Shown: one piece after another, positions 24,604-35,745 of the stretch | Position numbering within the stretch: position 1 is the stretch's first letter | How the letters are laid out: the number at the start of each line of letters is the position of its first letter | Origin: Peromyscus leucopus | Taxonomy: Eukaryota; Chordata; Mammalia; Rodentia; Cricetidae | Length of the DNA: 64,000 bases | NCBI RefSeq assembly: GCF_004664715.2 | Contig: NC_051066.1 | Span: 84,593,735 to 84,657,734, forward strand | Direction: 5' to 3' | The notes under the pieces: model-generated | The model's database searches: none | What the model saw: only the letters and a program-made list of their open reading frames with translations | Told to the model about the DNA's origin: nothing | Program-made: the position numbers and the translations under genes

Positions 24604-24626
24604 CCCACCCCCCCCCCCCCCCCCCG
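24604..24626. repeat. C homopolymer (about 22 C)
   Basis: CCCACC runs into an unbroken C tract ending CCCGCC; prone to sequencing error. Confidence 0.9.
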
Positions 24627-24929
24627 CCTCCCACTGTGTGTATAAGCTGTTTGAGAGAATAAATTCTCTAGGGCCCAGCACACTACCTTACTATACTGAG
24701 TAATTAAGACACACTTGCAACATTTAATTGATCAGGCTATTTTCTCAGTCTGTTTGTCTTCTGACTAACCATTTAATTGACTGTATGAGTACAAAGACTG
24801 AGTAGGTAAAAATTATTCTAATACTACTAAGATTTTTCTCTATACCTGGAAAGTTATAGTATGAAAAAAAAAAAATATTTGAAGGATTTACTTCCTTGTT
24901 TTCATGTTCACATGTGGGACTTCTGTTTT

Positions 24930-25048
24930 CATTTCTTTTTCTTAAGACTGTGTCTTGCCATGTAGCTCAGGCTAGTCTCAAATTTCTAATTCTCCTGCCC
25001 TATCCTTTCTCTTCTTTAGATTACAGGTGTGTACCATGCCCAGGTGGA
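24930..25048 (-). mobile_element. B1/B4-type SINE, antisense, diverged
   Basis: CCATGTAGCTCAGGCTAGTC and ATTACAGGTGTGTACCATGC are reversed B1 features. Confidence 0.6.
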
Positions 25049-25624
25049 ACTTTTGTTTCCTAAGTAAATATTAACCTTCAAACTGAGTTTAGGTTAATAG
25101 AGTGATATAGTTTGCTTGAATTTTAGTGTGAGTTTGTTTGTAAACTAAAAGAGTCTGAAGTTTAAACTATCCAGTGTTCCAGGTCATGAGAGGAAGAAAC
25201 TCTAAAGTCATGGAGTGAAAGCATCCTAGACTCTCTTATTTGCTCCAGTGGCTTGAAAGTTCCTTGAGAGCAAAACTCCATCAGATAGTCCTCTCTCCTC
25301 CTGATCAATGAATGCTTTAGAGTTGGCTGGTTGAATAGTGCAATGGAAGTGACTGGTAGAGAGAAATCAGTTGACTAGAATGCTCCATGGACTGCATTTT
25401 AGGGTGTTTTAAAGACTGTGATATGATATGTAAAAGCTCACAAGAGGTTTAGAACAATACTCATCTCCCCTTGTTCCTTGGGGTCAGAACCGAGATTTCA
25501 TAGCTGGGCTCCATGCCATTGAAAATGAAAGGCTTTGGAACTAGATGTGAGGTCTGTGTAGAGTATGCTTTCAGCATGCACAAGACCATGGGGTCAATTA
25601 CCAAGATGAAGACAAGCAAATAGC

Positions 25625-25918
25625 CATGGTTTGGATGCAAACCATCCTTCGGGGGCTTGTATGTTTGAATATCAGTTCTCTGGATAGTGGCACTATTTGG
25701 GGCAAATTGTGGAACCTTTAGAAGTTGGGGCCTGGAGGAAGAGAATAAGTTATTGGGAGACAGCCTTCTGGGCTAAGTACTATGTCCTGCACTGTGAAGA
25801 CATAGGAGCCCAGCTGTGCACTGCACTGCCATGTACTCTACTATGATTTCCTGTCAGTCCGTGAGCCACAGTAAATCCTCCCTCTCTTAAGTTGTTTTTG
25901 TCAGATATTTAGACACAT
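25625..25918 (+). mobile_element. Old hAT-Charlie-type repeat (URR1-like)
   Basis: GGTTTGGATGCAAACCATCC, GGAACCTTTAGAAGTTGGGG and AGTCCGTGAGCCACAGTAAA follow the order of this repeat class. Confidence 0.45.
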
Positions 25919-25953
25919 CAACCTGTAATATAATACATACAAATACACATAGA

Positions 25954-26107
25954 GCCGGGCATTGGTGGCGCATGCCTTTAATCCCAGCACTCGGGAGGCA
26001 GAGCCAGGCGGATCTCTGTGAGTTCGAGGCCAGCCTGGGCTACCAAGTGAGCTCCAGGAAAGGCGCAAAGCTACACAGAGAAACCCTGTCTTGAAAAAAA
26101 AAAAAAA
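25954..26107 (+). mobile_element. Young full-length B1 SINE
   Basis: From GCCGGGC to the A tail, including the RNA polymerase III B box GAGTTCGAGGCC. The 9-bp duplication ACACATAGA is at 25945-25953 and 26107-26115. It carries the cricetid-looking GGAAAGGCGCAAAGCTAC. Confidence 0.9.
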
Positions 26108-26255
26108 CACATAGATGAACAAATATGTGAGCTTATTCTTGTTCCTTTGCAGTAAGTAGACAGAGACATGTAACCAAGTTTCTGATAGATGAAACAAAGG
26201 TTAAAGTACTGTGTAGAATTTCAAAAAAGGATGCTTAAAACATGCTGGTTCACAA

Positions 26256-26412
26256 CACACATGGTGGGACACAGCCGTAATTCTAGTGTGGGGAGGCTGA
26301 GGCAAGAGGACCTCAAGTTTGAAACCAGCATAAACAGGTACAGCAAGTTCCAGCCAGGCTGAGCTATGTAGCAAGATTCTCATTTCAACACACCAGAACA
26401 AAAAAACAAAAG
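26256..26412 (+). mobile_element. Old B1 (PB1-like) SINE
   Basis: GGGGAGGCTGAGGCAAGAGG and GAGCTATGTAGCAAGATTCT. Strongly diverged. Confidence 0.55.
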
Positions 26413-27125
26413 GCCATTGATCCAACAGGGCAGGGACATTTTATTCATTTGCAACTCCTTATTGTCTATTTTTCTATTGGACAATTCATATGCAATGGCT
26501 GGAACTCCAGTGTCCACGACAGATCATGAGTGAATTTGACTATGGGACCCATACCCTAGGACAGTGGTACAAATAACAGTAACTGGGGCGCTTCTCCAAT
26601 AGTATGGTGCCCACCCATCATAGGTGTGCCAAATTACTTATCTCTGGATTTGTTTCACATGGGAAATGCACATTGTTTTTCACTTTGGGGATATGTATGA
26701 AGCTTTCCTAATCCTGATTCACAAATATAAAACTGGAATTTGAAAATATACGTTATACCAGAAGTTTTAAACAAAATATATGTCCCCCAACTTTTTATAG
26801 ATTTGAGAAAATTTAAATGTTCATGCCATGTTTGGTAATTTTTAAATAAAAAAATTACATTATGAAACTGTGGCATGAATATTTAGAATTACATATGTCA
26901 AAAAGTTAAACAAATTGCATTTATATATATGGGTATATATAGTATATGCAGTGCTATATGCATGTCTGGAGAGAGACAGCATTCCCTTATGTTCCTTTTT
27001 ATTCCCATAGGTTGATAGTAATGCTATGTCACCTCTTTTACTCTTAGTTGTGATATTCCTTTCTTTTTTGGTCAGCCCTGTTAAAGAATTTCCACTGAGC
27101 TGATCTTTTCAAGAAATCAAATAAT

Positions 27126-27259
27126 GGAGGTCAGGTGTGGTGGTATCGGCCTTTAGTACTAGCATTTAGGAAGCAGAGACAGTTAGATCTTCAACCTGAT
27201 CCACATGGTGAGTTCCAAGCCAGCCAGGGTTGCATAATGGGACTCCGCTTAAAAAAAAA
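27126..27259 (+). mobile_element. B1 SINE feeding an AAG microsatellite
   Basis: GGTCAGGTGTGGTGGTATCG to GGGTTGCATAATGGGACTCC. The A tail runs into AAG/GGAA repeats. Confidence 0.7.
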
Positions 27260-27430
27260 GAAGAAGAAGAAGGAAGAAGAAGAAGAAGAAGAAGAAGAAG
27301 AAAGAAAAGAAGAAGAAGAAGAAGAAGAAGAAGAAGAAGAAGGAAGGAAGGAAGGAAGGAAGGAAGGAAGGAAGGAAGGAAGGAAGGAAGGAAGGAAGGA
27401 AGAAAAGAAAGGAAAGGAAAGGAAAGAAGG
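27260..27430. repeat. AAG then GGAA microsatellite
   Basis: About 80 bp of GAA/AAGAA units, then about 15 GGAA units and a GGAAA tail. Pure purine on +. Confidence 0.95.
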
Positions 27431-29979
27431 GAGAAGAGATCAAATATTGGCTTCACTTCTCCCACTGCTCTGATTTCTCCTTTATTTTCTAGTTTGTGTT
27501 GTCTGGATTTACCTTTACATCTGCTCAAGTCTTTGTCATCCCTTCCTTCTGTTTAGTTTGGTTTTTAGCATGTGCTTCTCAAACACCTTAAGATAAAGAT
27601 TGATATTACTGGTTTGAGATCTTGTTTTGTTTTTGTTTTTTTAAATATAGGTACTTAAAGCTATCAATTTCCCTCTAAACACGCTGTTAGCTGCAGCATG
27701 AGCATGTTTTTCAAACACTGAAGTGTTGTGATGCACCAACTTGGTGAGAAATATCCTGTGCTTTTTTGTCAGTTTTGTTTGCATTTCTCCATTTCCCAGC
27801 ACAGTTGTTGATATTTTGAAAAGACAAAGGTTTTCTTATAAAGCAAAATTCTTTGACCTTTATTAGATAATATAGAAAGGCTCTACCTTGGAGCTGAAAG
27901 GTGTTTTTCATGGTCTTATCTAAAACTCAGTTTTGTTTCATGTTCTCTGAGAAGAGAAGGTACCCAGATGAGGTAGGTCCTTCTTTAAGGTTGCAAGTTT
28001 CCTCTGTAGCCTATATTTCTACTAAGTATGTTTTTAGGGCTTGGAAACAAAGCATATGTTCTTTAAGTCAATGGCAATAATAGGGAAAACTTTCCATGCT
28101 AAGTCCTTTCTCTTGTCATGCTTTTTTGATAATTTAGCAGGATTATCACCAACTCCACGTGACAAGTGACATCATTGCTATAATGAGAATTCCAAGCGGC
28201 ACCACTGGATCAAAGCCCATCTGTGTGCCTGCTCCCACACTTGACAAAACAAATTCCAAATTCATTCAGCATGCCAGTGCCATTTAGTCACTGTGACATA
28301 TCCCAAATTTTGGACTCTGTACAAAAACCAGTCTGTACCCACAAAATTAATCATGGAACATATTTTATGACGTTTGACAACAACTTAAAAGGTTCTCATC
28401 TCTGGCAGGTGGCTCTGCCAGTCTGCAAGTATGTGCGTGATAAATTCTGAACAATATACATTGTATAACTGAAAATACTTGGTGAAGGACACACACCCTG
28501 GAGAGACCCCAGAGTAAGTCCAACCAATCCTGAATTCTTACTCAGAGACACATCAGTCAGACTTGTGAAGGAAGTATGATGGCCCCAGGTACTCATAGAG
28601 AGCCAAAGAAAAGGCAACAGCTCATGTGCCAGGAGATGCTGAGAACATTGGCACATTTGCCTGTGTTGGCAGGATCAAGAGTTTGAGATGGCTAATTTAA
28701 GCGACAAGATCCTGGCAAACAGATTTATTTAGGGCAAGGGTGCGTCAGGAGGATGCCAGAAAAATACATCAAGCTGTGCCTTATATGTACTTCAGAGTGA
28801 TGATGAAACAATTGACATTAAAAAGTCAACTCTTACGCTTTAATATAGTCTGAAATCCATCGAACAAGAGAAGCAGGGTTACTTTAGATCTCTGGAACTT
28901 GGAGTGAGAGTTGAGTTCTCTGACAAAAATTACCCTTCAAATAGTGAAGATGTTTCTCCATACTTTCAGGTTTTACTTTTCTAAAGGATGAATACCATAT
29001 AAACTCTGATGGGAAAAAAAGAGTAAATTGAAGATTTAATTGCACTATCAAAAGTCTTTAAAAGATGTAGCTCTCTTCAATTCCTATTTTATATAGTTGT
29101 GCCTGTTGCCCTGCAGAACCACAGGCAATAAAATAGTAAACCATTAGAGCATCTTGCTTCATCATATTACTTTCCACTTTCCCTCTTTCCCTAGACAGCC
29201 TCCTACACCCAGGTTTACCTACCTACTCCCCTTTTTACTTTATTAATGCAGTTACCATCTCTTAGGTTAAAAAAAGTTTTCATTGCCTGGCAGCTTACTT
29301 AGGACTCTCATTTGTTATACAAAAACTAAATTTGCATAACTTAGTTTTCACTTGATTTGCCTAGATGCAGACTTCTCCTCATTCTAATTTTAAAGTTCCC
29401 TCTGAGGCAGGAAGTGACAGGGAGAGGCAACTGGAGAAGAGATCTCTTCCACAGGAAGAAAAAGTCTTGGTTAGAAGGCAGTGTGAACGACTTCATTACC
29501 TGACAGAGGCATACAAGCTAAAGCTGTCCCCTCATTCAGGCTCAGAATTGCCTCTGAGATACAGGACACTGACCCATGTCTTCAGTGCTCCCCAACTGTG
29601 ATGGAGTCATCCATTTAGAAGGGATCTTTCTTTACACAATAGCTGGTTCTCTCATTTTGTATGTTAAGGACAAACAGGTTGTCATCTTGACTCATATCAA
29701 TCCCACCCAGAAGCAGCTCCTAGAACTTTTTTTCTTCTTTACCTGTACTTCAAATAATATAAAACTGATTTTAAAATCAACTGGACATGTTGCCCACTAT
29801 ATAAGAATGTTCTTTTTATGATTCTAGTAATTCTCTTGATAACTTGCCTCTGTGCTCTTGTAAAGAAAAAATAATTTTAGTTGGAAAAGGCCCTAGGAAT
29901 AATCTTTTGGACCCCCAAAAGAGTTCACTGAGTCAGTCTGAGTGCGTCAGAATCACTGAGTTTTAAAAATGTCAATTCC
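27431..29979. other. Intergenic, 2.5 kb without recognised repeats
   Basis: No SINE, LTR or gene recognised. A 78-codon open frame at 29365-29601 has no family I know and is probably chance. Confidence 0.5.
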
Positions 29980-30030
29980 AGCATTATTAGCATGTATAAG
30001 GACGGGGTTCAATCCCCAGCACCTATATAG
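29980..30030 (+). mobile_element. ID fragment
   Basis: GGGGTTCAATCCCCAGCACC is the ID 3' body. Confidence 0.45.
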
Positions 30031-30058
30031 TAGTAAGCACATATAAGAAAAAAATGTG

Positions 30059-30208
30059 GCCGGGCGGTGGTGGCGCACGCCTTTAATCCAGCACTCGGAG
30101 CAGAGCAGGTGGATCTCTGTGAGTTCAAGCAGCTGGCTACAAGTGAGCTCAGGAAAGGCGCAAAGCTATGCAGAGAAACCCTGTCTCGAAAAACCAAAAA
30201 AAAAAAAA
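30059..30208 (+). mobile_element. Young B1 SINE with many one-base G/C-run deletions
   Basis: A perfect 14-bp duplication AAGAAAAAAATGTG (30045-30058, 30209-30222) marks a recent insertion. Compared with the B1 at 25954, it lacks about ten single G or C bases, all in doublets or triplets. Confidence 0.88.
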
Positions 30209-30821
30209 AAGAAAAAAATGTGTATTACCAGAGACTTTCCTGGAGATTATGATTCATTAAATTCCCAAAGTTTTAAAGAATATATATTTATATAAATATT
30301 TATATTAATTGCTGTACATTATGTATATATCATCAAATAATTTTCATTTGCAGTTAAGTCTTCCTCAGTGTTTTTGATAAATGAGAAAACTCATCAAAAG
30401 TGAGAATTTATTCTCAAGACCACACAACCCCACAGTGGTCCAGTTTTGACTGGAAAATAGGGCCCTTGATATGTAGGCTACTACTTTTCCATAATTTTGG
30501 GATGCTACTCCTATAGAATTAAGAAGTTGCCCCAAATACGGCAGTGTTATATCAAACATGCCAAGTACTTTGCCTGCCATGCACTAGTCATGTCTAAGAG
30601 AAGATGTTCTGCCCATGGACTTAGTCCCGTGTTATCACCTTGCCCGACACAGCTAATTGAACTAGGGATCAAGGGTAGCAAATCCATAGCCCCCCCCCAG
30701 CTCAGTGAGATTCAAACACCAAACAATACAGTTTTATAAATCTAACAAATGAAAATCACCTAACCTTTAAACCCTTAAAACCTCTGTTTCTGTTTTCTTT
30801 TCTCTTTTCGTTTACTTATTG

Positions 30822-30987
30822 GGTGAATGGCATGTACCATGGTATATGTGGGGGGTCTGAAGTAACTTTTGGGAGTCAGTTTTTCCTTACACTTGACATT
30901 CCAGGGACCAAACTCGGGTCTTCAGTTTTGGTGGCAAGCACCTTTAAGCTGCCCACCCACCGCCCCCAACCATCTTATTGGCCCTAT
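30822..30987 (-). mobile_element. B3 SINE, antisense, diverged
   Basis: CCAGGGACCAAACTCGGGTC and GGCAAGCACCTTTAAGCTGC are B3-like; the middle is altered. Confidence 0.6.
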
Positions 30988-31094
30988 TGCCTGCACTCTC
31001 CAAGCATTCAAACAGTATTTGTAATGTAGGTCCCTTATACCTTTTTATAAAATATGTAACCAAGTGAATATTTCTATTTAAAAACATGAGAATA

Positions 31095-31248
31095 GGGCTG
31101 GAGAGATGGCTCAGAGGTTAAGAGCACTGACTGCACTTCCAGAGGTCCTGAGTTCAATTCCCAGCACCCACATGGTGGCTCACAGCCATCTGTAATGAGA
31201 TCTGGTGCCCTCTTCTGGTCATACATGCTGTATACAAAATAAATAAAT

Positions 31249-31300
<52 letters not shown>
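31095..31300 (+). mobile_element. Young B2 SINE with long A tail
   Basis: It starts GGGCTGGAGAGATGGCTCAG, has the tRNA-like body and AATAAATAAATAAATC, and a tail of about 45 A. Duplication AAAACATGAGA at 31081-31091 and 31297-31307. Confidence 0.9.
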
Positions 31301-31301
<1 letters not shown>

Positions 31302-31412
31302 ATGAGACTAATACAACTTAGATTCCAAGATAAAATATATCAAGTTTTTTCTTATTTAATACTATTGTTTTTGTTTTCCATTATTTTCATTTTATTAAAG
31401 TACATCTAGTCA

Positions 31413-31466
31413 GATTTGTGGTGGCATGTGCATGTAATCCTAGCACTTTGAAGACTCAGAAAGGAC
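31413..31466 (+). mobile_element. B1 fragment
   Basis: GTGGTGGCATGTGCATGTAA and CCTAGCACTTTGAAGACTCA only. Confidence 0.45.
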
Positions 31467-31487
31467 TGTAACGGGGTTCTTTGGGAT

Positions 31488-31603
31488 TTAAAGATTTATT
31501 TTATGTGTATGACTGCTGTGCCTCTATGCATGCATGTGCACCATATACATGTCTGGTGCCCATAGATATCAGAAGAGCCTCAGATTCCCTAGAACTGGAG
31601 AAA
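31488..31603 (-). mobile_element. B3 SINE fragment, antisense, at the end of the Rps7 pseudogene
   Basis: AAAGATTTATTTTATGTGTA and CATGTCTGGTGCCCATAGAT are reverse B3 3' features. It truncates the pseudogene. Confidence 0.7.
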
Positions 31604-32115
31604 ATTTTGACCTTGTGCTCCACTGCTCTGTCACATTATGTCTAAATGAGCTTTTATGAGCCAACTGCCATCCAGTTTCAGTGGATCCTCTCGCTCACAA
31701 TTTCTCTTGAGGAGACCAAGTCCTCAAGGTTGCATCATGCACAAAAGTCAGGGTGTGGTTTCTGGGACACTTTGGCTTATTTTTTTATGGTTTTATTAAG
31801 TTGGCTTAGGCAGAATTCTCCCCAGAGCAATAAAGAACACATGCTTCATAGTGATCTTTTCTCCAATTCACACACTAGGTGGACTTGGATTTTCTGGGAG
31901 CATTTCAGTTGAGAAACTGGAACAACAATTAGAATCACTCTCCAAGCACCAGCAAGTTTGATTTGCTTGGCCATCTTAATTTTGAGCTCATGAAGATTTG
32001 ACTTGAGGTCTGATTTCATCTCCAGCTCCAGCAGTGCCTGGCAGTTACCCAACTTGAGTTTTTCCGCAGTTGAGTTTCATGATCTCGACACTTTAGATGA
32101 ATATGACTTCTTCCT
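31604..32115 (-). pseudogene. Rps7-ps: Rps7 processed pseudogene, 3'-truncated
   Basis: Read on the minus strand, this gives a decayed but collinear copy of ribosomal protein S7 with no introns. The best block (about 31846-32030) reads [20 protein letters not shown], then a stretch close to S7 that includes [20 protein letters not shown]. Past an in-frame stop, the parts equivalent to VFIAQRRILPKPT, ILEDLVFPSEIV and KLDGSRLIKVHLD are still recognisable in the nucleotides. The upstream part carries an in-frame stop at the second codon or so and a lost start. The copy breaks off at about the KVETF codons, where an antisense B3 SINE begins. Nothing suggests it is expressed. Confidence 0.85.
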
Positions 32116-32280
32116 GGGGAAAAATGTTGCTGCAGGTAAACTGAGCTCCTGACCCACTCCACCTGAGCTATCAGTAAGGCCAAGCCAGGTAATCTGTTGC
32201 ATCTCTGCTTTGGAGTAAGGCCTGCTGCTCACCGGGGGGTGGGTGGGGACAGCCTTCCCCCTAAACTCAATAAAAAATCT

Positions 32281-33000
32281 GTCAACAGTTAACTTTAAGT
32301 ATCAACTTTACTGGGCTAAAAGATGCTCACACTGGGGAGTGATAGCACAAGCTTTTGATCCCAGTACTCTGAAGACAGAAGAAAGTGGATCTCTGTAAGC
32401 TGGAAGGCAGCCTGGTCTATATAGCAAGTTTTAAGACAGCCAGGGCTGCATAGAGACCCTGACTAAAAGCAACAACAAAAGGATGGCCAGATGGCTGGTA
32501 AGACATTATTTTTGGATGGATTGGGGTGTTTCCAAAAGAGTTTAGCATTTGCTTGATAAATTAAGAAAAGGTCACCATCAATAATGTGGGTAGGCATCAT
32601 CTAATCTTTCCTTTGAGGGCCTAGATATGATAAAAGAGAGGACAAAAACAGCATTCTCTCTGGTTAAAACTGTCTATATACCTTCTGCCTTAGACAAGTG
32701 CTTCTGATCATCAGGTCTTCAACCAGACTAGAACTTACACCATTAAGTCCTCTGTTGTTTGTTTGTTTGTTTTAATCTTTGATGTTGTACTAAAACTATT
32801 ACTGTCTTGTTTCCTGGATCTCCATCTCTTGCAGGCCACAGATCATGAGACTCCTTATCTTTCATGATCACTTGAACTAACCTCTCATGATAAATCTGTG
32901 TTTGTGTATGTGTGTATGTGTGTGTCCATACATGTGCACCCATCTGAGTATACACATTCTATTGGTTCTGTTTCTCTTGAGATACTATAAAACAAGTATA
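32281..33000 (+). repeat. Ancient interspersed repeat of unclear family, with B1 insertion
   Basis: The left part (TTAACTTTAAGTATCAACTT) and right end (TCTATTGGTTCTGTTTCTCT) belong together in an old mammalian repeat. A diverged B1 interrupts it at 32331-32482. Confidence 0.3.
32331..32482 (+). mobile_element. B1 SINE, diverged
   Basis: TTTTGATCCCAGTACTCTGA, GTGGATCTCTGTAAGCTGGA and CAGCCAGGGCTGCATAGAGA. Confidence 0.7.
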
Positions 33001-33327
33001 GTGGGTAGTCATTCCAGCTTTGACCTGGAAGCTCCAACCCCCATTGAGGCTTCAGTAATGGTCACACCTACAAGGCTGAGAGAGGATGCTGAAGATCCGG
33101 GCCCTCTAGGTTCCTGGACCCTGGATGCTGGAGGTAGACCCAGCAGAGTTCTCCAGAGAACATCAACCAGATTGCGCTACACCTTTTCCAGACCCTGTAA
33201 ACTATCACTTCACTTGTAAGTTACCTCACAAAATAAACCTCCCTTTTAACTACGTGGAGTGACCTTAATAATCTCACCAATAAACAAGCATTTTAGAATC
33301 ATTTTAACTTACATTAGTTCTTTGTTT

Positions 33328-33395
33328 TCTGAGGATTGGACTCAGGAGTCAGGTACATCCTAGGTGCTACCACTAAGCTACAGCTGCAGCTTAAC
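33328..33395 (-). mobile_element. ID SINE, antisense
   Basis: GAGGATTGGACTCAGGAGTC and GTGCTACCACTAAGCTACAG. Confidence 0.55.
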
Positions 33396-33487
33396 TTCTT
33401 AATTTTGATGGGGCACATTTGCCAGTTGCTTTTGAGAAATTATGTGTGGGAAGTAATTTTTTAAGGACTTACATGTTTAATATGAAA

Positions 33488-33562
33488 TTTGGTTCTGGGG
33501 ATCAAACCCAGGGTATCAGACATGCTAGACAAATGTTCAGTGATCAATACCCATGGCCCTCA
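33488..33562 (-). mobile_element. ID SINE, antisense
   Basis: GGTTCTGGGGATCAAACCCA and GACATGCTAGACAAATGTTC. Confidence 0.6.
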
Positions 33563-34218
33563 AACATATTAAGGTATACCTTCAGTTCTGAAAATTTCAT
33601 CCTCACCTTTAAAAAACCATGTACCTAAGAATCAGAATGCATTTGGAAGAAGGCCCACTGTTTAGCTAACTAGTTAAGGTGAAGGCACATTGGATTACAG
33701 CAGGTCCCTGGTCGAATACAACTGGTCTTCTTATAAGTAAATGCTCTGATGAAATAATAGAATGCCATGTGACAATGAAAACAAAGACTGGAATAACACA
33801 GCTGCAAGTCAGGAACACCAAAGACTGCCAGGAAACTTCTAGAAATCCAGAGAGACAAGGAAAGGGTGTGTGTAGACTCAGAAGAAACATGGTGTCTTTG
33901 TTTTAGAAATATGAGATAAATATCTGCAGTTTGAAGACATTCCACTTGTTATACTTTGCCGTGGAAGCTCTAGGCAGCAAGCAGAGAATTCTAGTTTGGG
34001 AATTATTTTTCTATACAAATTTTATAACATGCAGTGTTCTTCCAGTGCTGTTAATGAAAAGTGAATCCTGTTCTGATTTCTGGTCCTTAGAAGGTGACTT
34101 TTTCTTCTCCAGAAATCTTCTTGGTCTTCTGCTGAAACTTGGAATTCTGGGAATTTTATGACTATGTGATAATTATGAAAGACATGGAAAAAGACTATTC
34201 CAAAGGAACAGAGGATAG

Positions 34219-34302
34219 GATAGAAGATGTAGCTCAGTAATCGAGCATTTGTGTAGCATGTAGTCTGTGGGTTTGATTCTCAAACATTGAAAAAAAAAAA
34301 TA
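34219..34302 (+). mobile_element. ID SINE
   Basis: GATGTAGCTCAGTAATCGAG and GGTTTGATTCTCAAACATTG with A tail. Confidence 0.65.
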
Positions 34303-34662
34303 GGGAGATGGAAAGTTAAATAATGTTTAACCCCAGTTCATAAGAATAGTTCTTATCAGCATAGAAAAACCTACGTAATTTGCATGGAGCATGAGTAAGC
34401 TTGAAGACCACTGCCCAGTGGTGGAATTCAACTGTCTCACACAAAAAGTCTGCATTGGCTCTACCTAATAAAATGTAGAAAACTGTAGTTCAATGGAAAG
34501 AGTGGATCACTGATAGTCAGTTAGGTATTAAAACAATCCCGTCCTGGAGGTTTTGAGAACTTAACACACACCAAGGGCTTTGCTAGTCATTTCATGAAAA
34601 TTATTTCACTTAAATTAGAGACAAAGGATTTGGATTCACAGAATTTTCAGAAGTGGCCCTAT

Positions 34663-34870
34663 GATGGGCTGAAGAGATGGCACAGCCCTTAGGAGCACGG
34701 GCTGCTCTTCCAGCAGATCTGGGGTTAGAGTCTCAACACCCCCTGGCAGCTCACAACCATCTTTAGTGCCAGTTTTAGGAGATCCAATGCCCTCTTTTGG
34801 CCTCCATAGGCACCAGGCATGTAAATGATGCCCAGACATTCATGCAGGCAAAAGGCCTATACAATTTTTT
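34663..34870 (+). mobile_element. B3/B2 SINE
   Basis: GGGCTGAAGAGATGGCACAG start and CCAATGCCCTCTTTTGGCCT. It ends in a T run instead of the usual A tail. Confidence 0.78.
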
Positions 34871-35089
34871 TTTTTTACAAATTAGAAACTGGACCCACAA
34901 CACAACATATATGCTTCATACTCCATTTACAAAAGACTTTGGTCAATTAAAAGTGTTAACTTTGTGGTGCATTGAAGCACCTTCTCTCCCAACCAATTAC
35001 TTTGTTCGTCGACCCTTCTGCTGAAACACTCGTGGGGAAGATTCGAATTGTGGCTTTTTAAAAGTAAAGCCATCTGGGATATGAAGGCT

Positions 35090-35745
35090 TAAACCGGTCG
35101 AGAGACGGTCAGTGTGCAAGTCCAAGGCCTGAGGCTGCCGTGGACCAAGCAGGGCCTGGAATTAAGGACGTGACTTCCCCGAGGCAGGGGACAAGCCGGG
35201 ATATCGGTTCTTCCCGACCTCGCGTGGTTGGTTGGAAGTGGGCGAGCACAGACCAACCAACACAGGCAATCCCTTCGGCCGCGCAACCTCAACCGCCACA
35301 GCTCTGCAGCGGGAACCCGCATCCTCCTAGCTCTCGCGTTACTACCGTCCTCACCCTTCCGGCTTCCGGCCCCGTCCCCCGCGGCCTGTCTGTCGTCATT
35401 TCCTGTGGGTCTGCCTCGCCGAAGAGAAGATGGCGACGCTGGGGGAACCTGTCCGGCTGGAGCGGGGTGAGTGCGGCGGGTGTCGCGGCCGCGGTGGGTG
35501 GAGCGGGTGGGCACTGACGGAGCGCTTGGCCAGCCGGAGCCGGAACCGAGACGAGGTGGCCGGGGCGCTGACACCCCGAGCGCCTCCCCGGCCTTCGTGC
35601 TGGGCGCTGCTCGCGGGAGGCGCTGGCCGCGTTTTCAAAGCTCGCCAGACCCCCTCCGTTCCTCTCACTGGGCGCAGCTCGGTTCTTAAGACCTGCCCAC
35701 GGCTGCAAACACGGGCGCTCCCCGGGTGCGCGCTGCCGAAGCGCC
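35090..35745. promoter_or_regulatory. Lin7c: CpG island and promoter of Lin7c, possibly bidirectional
   Basis: This GC-rich, CpG-dense stretch surrounds exon 1 in otherwise AT-rich DNA. Two CTTCCGG (ETS-type, reverse CCGGAAG) sites lie at about 35357-35370. A YY1-like AAGATGGCG (35428-35436) overlaps the start codon. No TATA box is evident. In human, BDNF-AS starts head-to-head with LIN7C from the same island, so minus-strand initiation is possible here, though no antisense exon can be identified from sequence. Confidence 0.8.
35430..35466 (+). CDS. Lin7c: Lin7c coding exon 1
   Basis: This exon encodes the first 12 residues ([12 protein letters not shown]) plus the first base of the Asp-13 codon. 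The donor is GTGAGT at 35467. The 5' UTR begins upstream within the CpG island, but its exact start cannot be read from sequence. Intron 1 (35467-38635) is the largest. Confidence 0.95.

Noticed and set aside
29365..29601. 78-codon + frame starting in unique sequence
   Set aside because: No similarity known to me, no splice or promoter context; expected by chance in a window of this size.
1..35000. Possible BDNF exons or antisense exons upstream of Lin7c
   Set aside because: No BDNF coding or leader sequence was recognised; the region is repeats and unassigned intergenic DNA.
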